Origin: Talpa occidentalis
Lineage: Eukaryota > Chordata > Mammalia > Eulipotyphla > Talpidae
Assembly (NCBI RefSeq): GCF_014898055.3
Contig: NW_023604295.1
Location: forward strand, 94,751,591 to 94,815,590
DNA: 64,000 bases
Direction: 5' to 3'
The notes under the pieces were generated by a model. That model was not told the origin of the DNA. It did no database searches and saw nothing but the letters and a program-made list of their open reading frames with translations. The translations under genes and the position numbers were made by a program. Shown here piece by piece: positions 10,863 through 23,800 of the stretch (positions are counted from its first letter, which is position 1; each line of letters begins with the position of its first letter).

Positions 10863-11605
10863 TTTTTATTTTTATATTCCCCATACAATTGCAACCCCCT
10901 TATTTTGACTCCAATCCCTCCACTCCCGCCCCCTAACCCCCATAGAGTGTCTCTGGTTCATAGTTTTTGTTGATTTTGATTTTCACTTTCTTATAGTTAT
11001 TCATTTTCCTGGTCCCTTATTTAAGTTTTCTAGATTCCTGCTATGAGTGAGACCATCCGGTATTTTTCTTTTTCTTTCTGGCTTATTTCACTGAGCATGA
11101 TCCCTTCCAGCGCCATCCATGTTGCTGCAAATTGCATGTGTTTATCTTTTTTGAATGCTGAGTAATATTCCATGGTGTATATGTACCACATCTTCTTGAT
11201 CCAGTCATCTATTTTTGGGCATTTGGGTTGTTTCCAAAGCTTAGCGATTGTAAACAGTGCTGCTATAAACATAGGGGTGCAGGTGCTCTTTGGAATTGAT
11301 GTTTCTGTGTCCTTTGGGTAAATACCTAGGAGTGGAATTGCTGGATCATATGGAAGCTCTATGTTTAGTAGGTCCAGAAATCTCCACACAGCTCTCCATA
11401 GTGGTTGGACCAGTTTGCACTCCCACCAACAGCGCAGGAGAGTTCCTTTTTCTCCACAACCTCGCCAACATTTGTTGTTGCTAGTTTTTTTAATATGTGC
11501 CATTCTCACTGGTGTGAGATGGTATCTCATGGTAGTTTTGATTTGCATTTCCCTGATTACAAGTGTTGTTGAACATTTTTTCATATGCCTGTTGGCCATT
11601 TGCAT
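10863..11605 (-). mobile_element. young 5'-truncated L1 (minus strand)
   Basis: 3' end of an L1 with poly(A) read as a T-run on the left. Bounded by a 17-bp target-site duplication GAGAAAA(C/G)GTATTTTTT at 10846-10862 and 11606-11622 with one mismatch. Few disabling changes, so relatively recent. Confidence 0.92.
11030..11605 (-). pseudogene. L1 ORF2 C-terminal fragment
   Basis: Open for 191 codons to its natural-looking stop: [49 protein letters not shown] and [11 protein letters not shown]. These are landmarks of the mammalian L1 ORF2 C-terminus, cysteine-containing region included ([20 protein letters not shown]). No reverse transcriptase domain remains because of 5' truncation, so it is not functional. 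Confidence 0.9.
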
Positions 11606-12030
11606 GAGAAAAGGTATTTTTTTTTTAAAGACAATTATGGATACGCTAATATGGATAGGATTTTTGATGAGGGGATTATAGTGATTTTTTCCTGGTGTAT
11701 AATGGTATTGTGGACATTCTTATAGAGAAACATACTAAAATATTTACAATGAAAATATTTTATCTGGGATGTATGGAGATTAAAGTGGCAGTGAAGTGTG
11801 ATTGTGAAGCTAGGTGATAGAAATACCAGGGGGCTCATTATACTATTGTCTCTACTTTTGTATATTTGGATTTTTCATAATTAAAAGTAAATACACAAAT
11901 ATCAGGTCCCAGGCAGCCCCTGACCTACACCACCCAGACCTGCTGAACCAGGATCTCAGTACAGCCTAGAATCTGAATTCTGAAGCTCCCATGTAAATCT
12001 GATGCAGCTTGCCTGTGGACTGGTGACTGG

Positions 12031-12672
12031 GAAATAGTGATTTGTTCACAAGGAAATTGAGGCTCATGGGCAGTACATTTCTGGCCTACGCTTACATAGA
12101 CCATTCGTGGAAGAACCGAAGCTGCCGAATTCTAGCCTGCTACTTTTCAAGATAACAGACCTCTTGCATATAAATGCCATAGCTCCCAAATGTATTCGCC
12201 TCTTAGATAACATGATGTTTTGACCCAGTTTAAAAGCATCTGTCCAAAAGCTGCCCAGGGAGTTGTCTAGGATCTTATGTCACCCTGAAACCATAGTCCC
12301 ATGGAGCTATCTGATCACAGAGGCCTTCAGTGTCTATTATGGAAAAGAAGGGGGTCTTTTGAGCCACACCTGTACACAGGAACTCAAATGTAAGACTTCC
12401 GGTATTATTTCCACATGAGGTTATTCACAGAGGTCACAAACTTCCTCAATTGTCCTCCAGAGTTCATAGCCCAACATAAGCAAAATCTCCCATATCCTCA
12501 ATCTCTTTTCTGAATGTTCTTACTGCCTTCTGTTCTTTTGGAAATCTGAAATCAATAGCAACATTTGTTTTTCCCCTTCACCAAACCACCCGTGCCCATA
12601 CCCCACCTGCCTCTGACCCATCCCCTTCACCATTTCCTCTATTCACTCTGGTAACCATCTGGTTACCAGTAT
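12031..12672. other. intergenic sequence without identified elements
   Basis: Nothing recognisable; no gene signal. Confidence 0.4.
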
Positions 12673-12880
12673 CTTTTTTTTTTTTTTTTTTTGGCCAAGT
12701 TCAAATTTTTATTTCTTCTATTGTTTGTGTATAATTGTTTTTTAGATTTTTACATAGTATTTTTTTTCACAACAGCTTTATTGAGGTCTAATGCACACAC
12801 CATAAAATTCACTCTTTGTAAGTGTACAATGCAGTGACTTTTAGTATATTTACAGACTTGTACAACCATTACCATTACTA
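12673..12880 (-). repeat. T-run and old L1 3'-end-like sequence
   Basis: A 20-base T-run at 12673-12692, then ACAACAGCTTTATTGAGGTC, CACACACCATAAAATTCACT and AGTGTACAATGCAGTGACTT, the order seen in a common old mammalian L1-type 3' end. Orientation is uncertain. Confidence 0.45.
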
Positions 12881-13239
12881 TTTTTTATTTATTTATATAT
12901 ATTTTACATCATTTTTTTTTTACAGCGTTTGCTTTCTTTTCTCAGGTGTAGTACCTTTATATAGCAATATTTAAATACCAAGTTACAATTGATTCAAATC
13001 AGGAGCCTTTGGCCTTAGCTGTCAGAGAAAATCAGTGTGGATCTAAGGACATGGCTGCCATTCAGTGTGGGTTTATGCTGCGGTGCTGCTTTATACAAGA
13101 TGTTTCTTCAGATGACTAGACCAGTTCCCTCATTCATTTAGATAACCTGTTTACTAAATTTGAAATGTCTTCCCAGCTGGGAGCAAGTAATTTCACCCAA
13201 TTTGAATTCCTTTTTAAAATAGCATGTCACAAATTCCCA

Positions 13240-13545
13240 AGATTGGCAAAGGTGTGATGAAATACCTAACCCCCAACATTATAGAAAATGGTACATTTTT
13301 GGAAACAAAGTTGGCAACATGTATCCTGAGTTTTAAATGTTTATATTCATTGACCCAATAATTTTATATCTGGGAATAATTCAAAATTCTTCTTAAAAAT
13401 CAAAACAAAATGTTATACACAGTGATAGTCATCACAGCATTACGTAGAATAGGAAAAACTGGTAACAACCAACTTACTAAGAACAGGGTGTTGGCAAACT
13501 ACAGTAAATGATTGTAGCCATTAAAACTGTATTTGCATTTTTAAA
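13240..13545 (+). repeat. old L1/HAL1-like fragment
   Basis: AGATTGGCAAAGGTGTGATG, TATATCTGGGAATAATTCAA and GGTGTTGGCAAACTACAGT follow the order of the decayed 3' ORF2 region of old L1-type elements. Confidence 0.5.
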
Positions 13546-14255
13546 AGTTTACAACCCGGAAGGCTAGGTCCATCAAGTGCCCACTTCCTGGAATCCAATA
13601 CTCCAGCAGAAGAACAAAGAGGCTGAAGGAGAGAACTGCAATCCTTCCAGTTGGGAGATTGGCCTGACTGCCCACCACTTCTGAATGCTCCCTTAACCTG
13701 CTGCTCTCATGTCCTGCTGACACACACATCTGGCTTTCCAGCTGCATGTCAATACTTTGAGTACCCATAGGCTTTGAGTGAATTCCTTTTTGCTTAATTT
13801 AGCTAGAGAATGTCTCTGTTGTTTGTGCTAAAGGACCCTGATACATCTAACCAACTCTAACCAGATCATCAGACTCAGAAAATACTTTGGAAAGTGCTTT
13901 CCAAAGTAGGTTCAATGGAACTTTAGTCCTCTGAATTGGGACAGATCCTAGGAAATAAGATATATGTTCTGCCAAACTCCTTTTTCAAAGTAACACCTAT
14001 TAACACCCTGTAAGGATGAATGGGTGGCCAGGAACTGAAAATATGAAAGAATGCTTATTTATATAGTCTACACAATTTATAATGTCCTCATATACTAGTC
14101 CGGGAGCAACAGGAATGCTATGTCCAGATCAGGTAGGATTTATTTAAGAGTTCAAAGTGAAGTTAACCTTAGAATGGATATTTAGCCTGTTGGGGAGAAA
14201 GGAATCATACGATCCAAGGAAATGAGAGGAGGGGCTTAATTATTTATTAGGGAGC
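13546..14255. other. intergenic sequence without identified elements
   Basis: No named element and no gene. A minus-strand frame of 75 codons at 13541-13768 has no family features. Confidence 0.4.
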
Positions 14256-14315
14256 TGCTACGGGCCTGGAGAAATGCTAGGTACTTTACTTATGTAATCT
14301 GAACTAATCTTCAGG
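14256..14315 (+). repeat. short MIR-like fragment
   Basis: GGAGAAATGCTAGGTACTTT and ACTTATGTAATCTGAAC match part of the MIR core. Confidence 0.4.
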
Positions 14316-14329
14316 GCCAAGAACCTCCT

Positions 14330-14815
14330 AACTGGCTTAACCTTACTTCTCTTGCCCTCCAGCATTCTCTGTGCTAGAGTGATCCTCTGAAACTACATCG
14401 GGTCCCTCTCTAGCTCAAAATCGTTCTACCTAATCTTGTAACACCTCCCTTTCTTCTGCACACTTGAGCTGCACTGATTTTTATTCAACATACCTACATC
14501 TACACTTGCAGCTCCCTTGGCACGGAGCACCCAGTGCCCTCTCTTCACATAGCCAGCTCCACCTCTGGTCTCAGTTCACATACAAGTGAAACCCTTTGAC
14601 AATTCTATCTGAAACAGGTATCTTTCACTCATTTCTGTCTCACCACCCTACTTTCTGTTTTTCGGTAACTTTTGATCCCTGAAAGGATCTGATTTGTTTT
14701 GTCTGGTTCTTCCCATTATGTAAATTGCATGATAAAGACCCTTGTCGGTCCTATTCATCAGCATATACCCCAGCACCTAGTGCCTAGCAGATGCCAACTT
14801 TTTGGTGAATCCTGT
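14330..14815 (-). repeat. L2 LINE fragment
   Basis: The minus-strand L2 3' region is seen as TCTCTAGCTCAAAATCGTTC, TTGGCACGGAGCACCCAGTG, CATAAAGACCCTTGTCGGT and CCCCAGCACCTAGTGCCTAG, in the order I recall for L2. Decayed. Confidence 0.55.
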
Positions 14816-14834
14816 AAAGTGGATGGCACACACA

Positions 14835-14925
14835 TGTTACAGAAGGGAAAATGGGCATCTTGAGCATCTTGACCAAGGCTACATAGCTTAAAAAGTGATT
14901 AGAGCCCATGCTTTGCAATCGTGGA
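14835..14925 (+). repeat. MIR-like 3' half
   Basis: AGAAGGGAAAATGGGCATCT, ACCAAGGCTACATAGCTTAA and GTGATTAGAGCCCATGC resemble the MIR downstream half. Weak. Confidence 0.35.
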
Positions 14926-17465
14926 AGATTAAAGTGGTCTATTGGAGTCCGGGCATTATACTGTACTGTTGACCAAGACTTGTTGGGTCACAAAATAACT
15001 AGATTTTCAAGGAGACACTCAGCTTTGTAAACCTTCTGCCTACCAAGCCCTATAGATGCCAATCTGGATTTACTAGAAATCAAGTTTAGAAATTTATCTT
15101 TAAAAATTACACTCCATCCAAAATATCCAGAGTTCTAAGGTTCTGAGTTTTGACTAGACTCATTCACACATGAGATTATGAAAGTGATTACATCTAATGT
15201 TTCATACCCTTGTCTCAGACTTTCTTCTTCACTGGACAGTGTTTTGATCAAAGGTGAGGATCTCTACAAATTAACCAGAGAGAAATACCATTTTAGACAA
15301 GATCAGATCATTTATCATACCTACCTTGTTGTCTACAATATATTCTGCAAGGAAAGAATTAAGTTTCAGAGAAAGTGGTGAAGGGAACAAGAAGAGGTAA
15401 GGAGGGCAAGGAAAGTTCTCTATTTCCTTCAAACTTTTATCAAAAGGTTGTTTTAACAGAGGTAGTAAACCATCTTCCATGCAGGCAAAGGAGCTTTACT
15501 ACATTCTGAAGGGCCTCTGGATCCCCAGTGGGTGTATATAAAAATTTAAGATCAACTGACAAAAGGTCAAGGTTGGGATAAAGAGTGGGAGGCATTATTT
15601 ATTATAGTCGGGCATAAGAAGAGATGGAAGGTTTTGCCCCCACACTCCAAGTTATATAAGGGTAGGTGAGGTAAAAGATAGGTGATCTCTGTAGCTAAGC
15701 ATTACAAATTCCATTTTGGTAGGCTATGGCACTTGAAGAGAATCATTTGAGCTCTTCACTGGGTAGGACATATCAGTGTATGTGCTGAGATCATTTAATC
15801 ATGAATATTAGAGGCTATTCCACAAATATTCCAAATAGATCTAGACAGTTGAATTCTGCAATTTATCATGAATGATACTATCTGTTCTGAAATACACAAG
15901 TCAGAGTAATTCTTATCATAGCACCAAACCTCTTATTCTTCATACATTGACAGGTTAGGCTTTATTACATAATAAGCAAAATAAAGTACACTAGGTTTCA
16001 TTGCAAAATAAATGCAAATAAAGAATATTCTCGGAGGTTTTGACAAGTTCCATGTCGGGAGAACAAACTAAAAACATCATTCTCTGCTTGGAGGCTTTCC
16101 TTAACATATGCCTGCTATTTAAGTCAAATTAAACACGTTGTTAGGGCCATCAATACATAATTAAACCAGTATTTTTGGATGTTGATATTTCTTGAAAAGT
16201 ACTTAATAAGTGATACTTGTGTTTTGTGGCACTTACATACATACATATGGCACTTACATATTTGGCACAGAGTTGAACATGTTGCGCATTTTTCTAGGAA
16301 GATACATTCTTAAAATAAGACAGGCTTATTAGGAGTTCAGGACCAGTGCCCTAGCGCCACAGGAGGTATACTTATGATCTTGAAATTCACATTATCTAAG
16401 TGTTTTTGTGATTGGAGAATAAAGATTTTTTTTTTTTTTGGTAAAGCCTATTCAGAACATCTTTTAGGTTTTAATACACTTTAATTTGCCACACTTTGTG
16501 AGAAAGGCCTGTATTAGGCCCAGACAGTTTACTTCCCTAAAAGTAAGTGAAGGGTTTGACGGATGCTTTATTAAACTGTTAGCATGTCCAAAAGCCATCT
16601 GAAAAGCATTTTCCTAAATGCTCTTAATAAACTGCTTACACCCAATAGCTACTGCAGTGCAATAAAACAAAACCTGCTGAAATAAGAAAAATCATCTAAT
16701 AGCACTTCATGTAATAGGACTATTTAGAGGCTACAGTAGCCAAAGTATAGTGAGGTGCTTATTCTTTTCAATTTCAATGTTTCAGCTATATGGAGGACGA
16801 AATAGTGTTTTTAATCAATTTTTTGCTCTTCCAGATTCAGTTTGTATAGTTGCAAGAACTCAAAAGAGCTTTATAAATGTCCTGAGGACATTACTACAAA
16901 GTTATTATTTCTGAGTAGAATTTAAAGTGTAATTTCCTTTCAAAATTCAATGTCGTTTCAGCTCTCTATTCTAAAAGTACTTTAAGGGTACATTTCTTAT
17001 TTCTGCATAATCTGAAAATACAATCTGTAATTTATTAATATACACACAATACAGTAGTTCACATTACTTTATAGCCTTCTCTCAGGATACTGCTGGCTGC
17101 CCACTCATTTTGTGAAAAATTTCACATTGCTGCTCAATTCAGATTATTTACTTTGAACTTCAACAAAGAATTCAGTTCATTATATTCATAGTGTTCTCCA
17201 GGCTCTTTCCACACATACCCTATTTCAGCTGTTTACATTTAGATTTTCCTTTATGGGCTTCCTTTCAGGAACTGTGGTTAGTTGATTTCTACAATGATAA
17301 ATGATAATGAAAAGTAGTTTTAAAAATCTACTTAATAAAATGAGCTTCTTCAAAGGAGATTAAGAATTAAATGTCATCTGTAAGAATGGGATAGCAGATT
17401 ATGAAGTGATAGTGTACAATAAACCTACATATCCTCAAGTGTTATAAAATCTGTTAACTAAATAC
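14926..17465. other. 2.5 kb of repeat-free intergenic sequence
   Basis: No SINE, L1 or LTR seen. An A/T-rich block with T-run at 16428-16439. Absence of insertions across 2.5 kb in so repeat-dense a region could reflect constraint or chance. No coding signal. Confidence 0.45.
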
Positions 17466-17665
17466 AAATCAAGAACAAAATTGTATACTTCAAAGTTACT
17501 GGTGAACAGAGGGGACAGGTGAGGGGGAAGAAGACCATAAGGTGTCTTAGAGATGAGTGTGGTGTGGTAATACACACCTGAGGGGTATGATCCTGTACCT
17601 CTAAACCATATACAATGTTGCAAACCAATGTTACCTCAATGAAAAATTAAAATTACTAGTGAAAA
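17466..17665 (+). mobile_element. L1 3' UTR end
   Basis: TGAACAGAGGGGACAGGTGA, TGATCCTGTACCTCTAAACC, ACAATGTTGCAAACCAATGT and TACCTCAATGAAAAATTAAA: the terminal part of an old-to-middle-aged L1. Confidence 0.65.
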
Positions 17666-17739
17666 AATAAATAGTAAAGATTCTGGTGTTGCGTAATAGT
17701 ACTACTACTACTACTTACCTTGTTTTTGTTCTCAGGAAT

Positions 17740-17890
17740 ACTGAATGTTTATTAAGTAGCACCACATGCCAGTGATAGACACGTGACTTCATCCTTATAT
17801 AAAACTACGCTCAAAGTTACTACCCCTTTACACAGGTGAAAAGATAAGATTCCCAAAGACGATACAGCTGGTAGAGGGGAGGAGCATGTG
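17740..17890 (+). repeat. MIR
   Basis: TGAATGTTTATTAAGTAGCA, CACATGCCAGTGATAGACAC, CCTTTACACAGGTGAAAAGA and ACAGCTGGTAGAGGGGAGGA follow MIR order. Confidence 0.6.
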
Positions 17891-18671
17891 TAGCCAAACT
17901 ATCACTATTGCAGATAACAGAAAATATACATAGAAAACACTAAAGACACCACTAAAAAACGATCAGAAACAAAAAATCAATACAGCGAAGTGGCAGCCTA
18001 CAAAATCAATAAACGGAAGTCTGTTGTATTTCTATATGCAAATGATAAAATGAGAAAGTAATCAAGAAAACAATCCTATTTACAGTAACATCAAAAAGTA
18101 TTAAATAACCTAACAAAAGATGTGAAACACCTATTCAATAAAAACTCCAAGACACCACTAAAAGCAATAAAAGACACAAGAAAATGGAAAGATATTTCAT
18201 GTTCATAGATTAGAATTTACATTATTAAAATGGCCATTTTCCCAAATAGATTCAATGCAATGGCTTTCTTCAAAGAAATAAAGCAAGCATTACTGAAATT
18301 TATACAGAACCACAAAAGATCCCAATTAACCAAAGCAATCATGACCAAACAAAGGAATAGAGGTATCACACTCATTCCCAGAATTCAAACTACACTATAA
18401 GGCTACAGTGATCAAAACAGTATAATCTTGAAATAAAAGTTTACACAGACCAACAGAATATAATTTAGAGCCCTGAAATAAACCTACAGTTCAACTATGA
18501 CATACAATCAGTGGAGAATGTCTCTTCAATGAATGTTGGGAAAACTGCACATCCACATGCAGAAAAATGAAACTAGGCTGCTCTCTCACACCATCCACAA
18601 AAAATCAACTCAAAATGGATAAAAGACTTCTAAGTCAGACACCATAAAATACATAAAAGAAAACATAGGCA

Positions 18672-18930
18672 GGGCCTCTCTGGTGGCGCAAGGGGTTAAG
18701 CACCACACTATGAAGCAATCCACAGCCTCTGCAGCATGAGTTCAATTCCCGGCCGGCCAGGGAGAAACCCACATGGTGAGGCAGACCTCTCCTGTCTTGC
18801 CTGCTGCTCCCCTCAGCAGTGTGTTTTGGTCAACCTGCCTGTTCTGTTCCCCACTCTGTCTCTGGTGGATCCTCTCACCCCCAGCACCTCTGGCCTGTAC
18901 CCCAGCTCTTGTATGCATAAATAAATAAAT

Positions 18931-18971
<41 letters not shown>
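18672..18971 (+). repeat. tRNA-derived SINE with an unusual 39-base poly(T) end
   Basis: Head GGGCCTCTCTGGTGGCGCAA, CTGGCCTGTACCCCAG block, AATAAATAAATAA and then a T39 run at 18933-18971. Target-site duplication AAGAAA(A/G)CATAGGCA at 18657-18671 and 18972-18986, one mismatch. Confidence 0.93.
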
Positions 18972-18975
<4 letters not shown>

Positions 18976-19849
18976 AAGCATAGGCAAATACTCTAGAACA
19001 TTTGGTTTCAGGGATATGTTTAGGGACTCATCTCCAATAGCAAGAAAACAAAAGCAAAAACAAACAATTGGAACTGCATCAAACTGAAATGTTTCTGTAC
19101 AGCTAAAGAAACTATCATTAAAAAGACAGCCTACTGAGTGAGAGAAAATACTTGCATGTCATTCATCCAACAAAGGAGTAATATTCAAGATCCACAAAGA
19201 ACTCATACAACTAAGTAAAATGAAAACAAAGAACCCAATCAAAAAAGGGCAGATGAGCTAAATAGATACTTCTTCAAGGAGGACATAAAAATAGCCTGCA
19301 GTATTCAACATTACTGACAAGGGAAATGTAAATCAAAACCACAATGCAGAAGGACTCCAGGAAGAGACCTACAAATAGCCATTTCTGTGGACACTGAACT
19401 GGGCTACTGCCCGTATCCCGGATCTGGTGTGGGACATGCCATAACAGTGGGCACTGCACAGGGTGACAGCCGTCTTTCTGGGTCTGAGACCCTGAGATTG
19501 GAACTAGAGCACAGAATTCAGGACACAGGATCCACACAACAGCAGGCACAGCACCGGTGAACACAGAGCAGAGACAGCACCCAAGGTGAGCAATAGCCCC
19601 TGTGTGAAGGTGCTCCCTACCCTCCTCCGTTTCTCAGAGTACTGGGGAAAAGCTCAGGTCAGCAAGTACAGGTCTCTAGCGCCACCTAGTGACCAGAGCA
19701 AAATCTCCAACTAACTGATTTCCTGCTGGAACTGAGTAAATAGAGGGAGGGAACTGTAAGACACAGTGCCCAGCAACACAGCCACAGCATCAACACCCTG
19801 GAGTAGTATTGGCCTACCAGTGCTGGTCTCAGTCTGGTAAACAGTTTCC

Positions 19850-20820
19850 AACACCCCTGAAGGAAGAATCCAAGAGCTGCCCACCAACACCAGTGGCACA
19901 ACATCCCAACACATTAGAAAGCAAACAGCAGGGAAAAGGAAAAATACAAATAACCAAGCCTGCAGGAAAGGACACACCACAAAAAGAAAATCTGTCACCA
20001 GAACTCAACAATGGCATGGAAGAACTTTCCTGTCTGTCAGATAAGAGAATTAATAATAATCATGATTAAAAAGTATAATGAGATGAGACAAATAATCAAT
20101 GAACTGAAGAATAAAAATGAGACCTTAAGAAAGGAAATAAAAGGAGGAGACTAAAAGATTACTAGAGACAAAGAGCTCTTGGAAAAGCATTGAAAACAGA
20201 ACTAAGGAAGTGGGAGATCGGATCAGTACTCTTGAAGATACAGAAACAAAAAGAACCAAAAGAGAGAGGAGAGAGAAAAGTGCCAAGGAAGAAGAATGAG
20301 AATACCCTTAGACAATTATCAGACTTCATAAGGAAATATAAGAGTTATAGGCATTCCAGAAGGTGAGGAGACAAAGGATCCGAGAAATTATTCAAGGAGA
20401 TAATTAAAGAAAACTTCCCAAGTATGAAAAAGGAGACAAATATAGACATGCAAGAAGCGAGAACACCCAATTACCACAATGAAAAGAAAACTTTAGCAAG
20501 ACACATAATAGTAAAGTTTGCAAGAGTCCAAGACTAAGAAAAAATGAAACTGGCAAGGGGGAAGAAACAGGTAACTTATAAGGGAAAATCAATCAGGTTA
20601 ACCTCAGACTTCTCCAAAGAAACACACTATAGGCAAGAAGAGAATAAAGTAATATATTCAACAAACATCAAGACAGCAAAGGCTAACCAAGAATACTTCA
20701 CCCTGCAAAGCTCTCCTTCCTCTATAAAGAAAAAATATGGACCTTCTCAGACAAACAGAAACTCCAGAAATTCATTACAACTAAACCCCCACTCCAAAAA
20801 ATTCTACAAGAAGTCCTAAA
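19850..20820 (+). pseudogene. L1 ORF1 remnant
   Basis: Decayed RNA-binding ORF1 protein: coiled-coil-like charged stretch around 20080-20300, then the C-terminal part with LFKEIIKENFPSM, ARHIIVKFARVQD, KQVTYKGKSIRLTSDFSKET and FITTKP-like codons near 20770. Several stops and frameshifts. Confidence 0.7.
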
Positions 20821-20899
20821 GCCAAAACCAACAGAGGAATGATCAAGAAGACCAGGCTTCTATGATCTTAAAGGCATCACTAGAAATAAATCATGAAAA

Positions 20900-23800
20900 G
20901 AAAACGAGGACCATCTCACATCATGGACATTGAAATCCACATTACTGAAGACAACTGGACTAATGAGGAGATCAAAGAAGACATTAAAAAATACTTTGAG
21001 TTGAACTACAAAGAGGACACCCCACTTTCCAGAATATATGGGATGCAGCAAAAACAGTAATAAGAGGAAAATAAATAGCAATACAGGCTCACATCAAGAA
21101 ACAAGAAATCTTGAACTCAAAGAAACAACCTAATCTCACATCTCAAAGAGCTAGAAAAAGAACAACAGAAAAACCCTAAAGCCAGTAGAAGGAAATAATA
21201 AAAATCAAAGCAGAAATAAATGAAATGAAAATTAAAAAAACAATTCAAAAGATCAATGAAACCAAAAGTTTGTTCTTTGAAAAAATAAACAAAATAGACA
21301 AACCTCTACCCAGGCTCACAAAGAAAAAACAGCAGAAAACACAAATACATATGATTATAAATGAAAGAGGAGAAATCACAACAGACTCAGTAGACATCAA
21401 AAGAATAATCAGAAATAACTAAGAACACTTATATACAAACAAATTCAACAACCTAGAAGAGATGGACAAATGCTTAGAACAATATAATCATCCAAAGCTG
21501 GACAAAGAAGAAATAGAACACCTAAACAGACCAATTACAAGCAGTGAAATTGAGGCAGTAATCAAAGCACTCCCCCAAAACAAAAGCCCAGGCCCAGACA
21601 GCTTCACAAATAAATTCTACCAAACGTTCAGCAGTGCATTAGTGCCTAGCCTACACAAACTCTTTCAAAAAATTGAAAAAGAAGGAATACTACCAAATAC
21701 ATTCTACGAAGCCAACATTACACTAATACCAAAACCAAACAAAGACAGAACAAAAAAAGAAAATTCCAGGCCAATCTCCCTAATGAACACTGATGCAAAA
21801 ATTCTCAACAAAATCCTTGCCAACAGAATCCAACAATGCATCAAAGGGATAATACACCATGATCAAGTGGGATTCCTCCCAGGGGCACAAGGATGGTTCA
21901 ACATACGAAAATCGATCAGTGTAATTCAACACATCAACAAAAAGAAAAATAAAAACCATATGATCTTATCAATAGATGCTGAGAAAGCATCTGACAATGT
22001 CCAACATCCATTTATGATGAAGGCCCTTGAAATTCTCGGGATAGAAGGAACATACCTTAACATGATAAAAGCCATATGCAACAAACCCACCACCAATATT
22101 ATTCTCAATGGCAAAATGCTGAAGGCCTTTCCTTTAAGATCAGGAACAAGACAAGGATGCCCCCTCTCACCACTGCTCTTCAGTATAAAACTAGAGGTCC
22201 TAGCCAGGGCAATAAGACAAGAGAAAGACATACAAGAAATCCAGACAGGGGAAAAAGAACTATCACTATTTGCAGATGATATAATATACGTAGAGGACCC
22301 TAAAAACTCCACAGAAAAACTACTCGAAATAATCAACCAGTTCAGTAAAGTAGCAGGATACAAAATCAATACACAAAAATCAGTAGCCTTCCTATACACA
22401 ATCAAACTGAAGAAGAAACCAAGAAAACCATCCCTTTTATAACTGAAACAAAAAAAGATCAAATACTTGGGAATAAACTTAACCAAAGAGATGAAAGACC
22501 TATACAAAGAAAATTATAAAACACTGTTAAAAGAAAGAGAAGACACAAAGAAATGGAAAGACATCCACTGCTCATGGATTGGAAGAATTAACATTATTAA
22601 AATGTCCATCCTACCAAAAGCAATATACAGATTCAATGCTATTCCAATGAAAATCTCAATGACTTTCTTCAAAGAAATAGAACAAATACTGATGAAATTT
22701 ATATGGAACCACAAAAAAAAATATGAATAGCCAAAGCCCTATTGATGAAAACAAAGGAGAAAGGAGGTATCACACTTCCAATCTTCAATCTATACTGCAA
22801 AGCCATAATAATTAAGTTTGGAATTGGAACAAAAACAGACACACAGACCAATGGAACCGAATAGAGCGCCCAGAAATAAAGCCACACTTATATGAACAAC
22901 TAATCTTTGACAAAGGAGCAAAGAATATGCAATGGAACACAATTTGTTCAATAAATGGTGCTGGGAAAACTGGACTTCCACATGCAAAAAAATGAAACTA
23001 GACCACTATCTTTCACTGTGCACAAAAATCAACTCAAAATGGATAAAAGAACTGGACATAAGACCTGAAACCATAAAATGTATAGAAGAAAATATAGGTA
23101 AAACACTACAAAACATACATCACAATAACATCTTTTTTTTTTTAAAGATTTATTTATTATTTATACAAGCACTGGGTACAGTCAGAAGTGTAGGAGGGTG
23201 AGAGAATTCACCAGAGCCAGAGTGGGGAGCAGAGCAGGCAGAAGGATCAAAGGGGAGCAGCTGAGGGGAGCAGCGGGCGGCAGGAGAGGTCTGCGCGCCA
23301 TGTGGGATCCTCCTCTGGGTGGCCGGGGAGCAGCCGGGGATCAAACCGGCACTGCAGAGGCTGCGGGCAGCTTCGCAACCCAGTGCTCAACCGCTGCGCC
23401 ACCAGGGAGGCCCCACAATAACATCTTTAAAGACTCATAACTCAAAGCAAAGTCAAGGAAAAGATAAATACCTGGGATTACATCAAACTGAAAAGCTTCT
23501 GCACAGCAAGAGACATTAACCAAAACAGAGAGACACCCCACTGAGTGGGAAAAAATTTTTGCACTCCAGTCAACTGATAAGAGACTTATCACAAAGATAT
23601 ACAAAGAACGCACACAAAAACCAAACAATCCAGTCAAAAAATGGGCAGAAGAACTTAAAAGACATTTCTCCAAAGAGGAAACGCAAATGGCCAACTGGCA
23701 TATGAACAAATGTTCAACATCCCTTATCATCAGGGAAATGCAAATCAAAAACACATTGAGATACCCCCTTACACCAGTAAGAATGGCACATATCAAAAAA

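Larger units (their letters stand above)
10004..11905 (+). mobile_element. old L1-like 3' end inserted in MER5, itself hit by a young L1
   Basis: The right end CTACTTTTGTATATTTGGAT with TTTTTCATAATTAAAAGTAA is a recurrent end in old L1-type repeats (similar to 25590-25630). The left part contains ordinary A-rich decayed sequence. The young minus-strand L1 lies at 10863-11605. The family of the outer element is not certain. Confidence 0.45.
9947..12030 (+). repeat. MER5-type element split by nested L1 insertions
   Basis: Left piece 9947-10003 (CCCAGTAGTTCCCAAACCCA, CATCAGAGTTACCTGAGGAG) and right piece about 11906-12030 (AGGTCCCAGGCAGCCCC, TAGAATCTGAATTCTGAAG, AATCTGATGCAGCTTGCC) are collinear in the MER5 pattern. 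The 1.9 kb between them is L1-derived. Confidence 0.6.

Noticed and set aside
21926..22507. 193-codon minus-strand frame
   Set aside because: Antisense shadow of the L1 reverse transcriptase.
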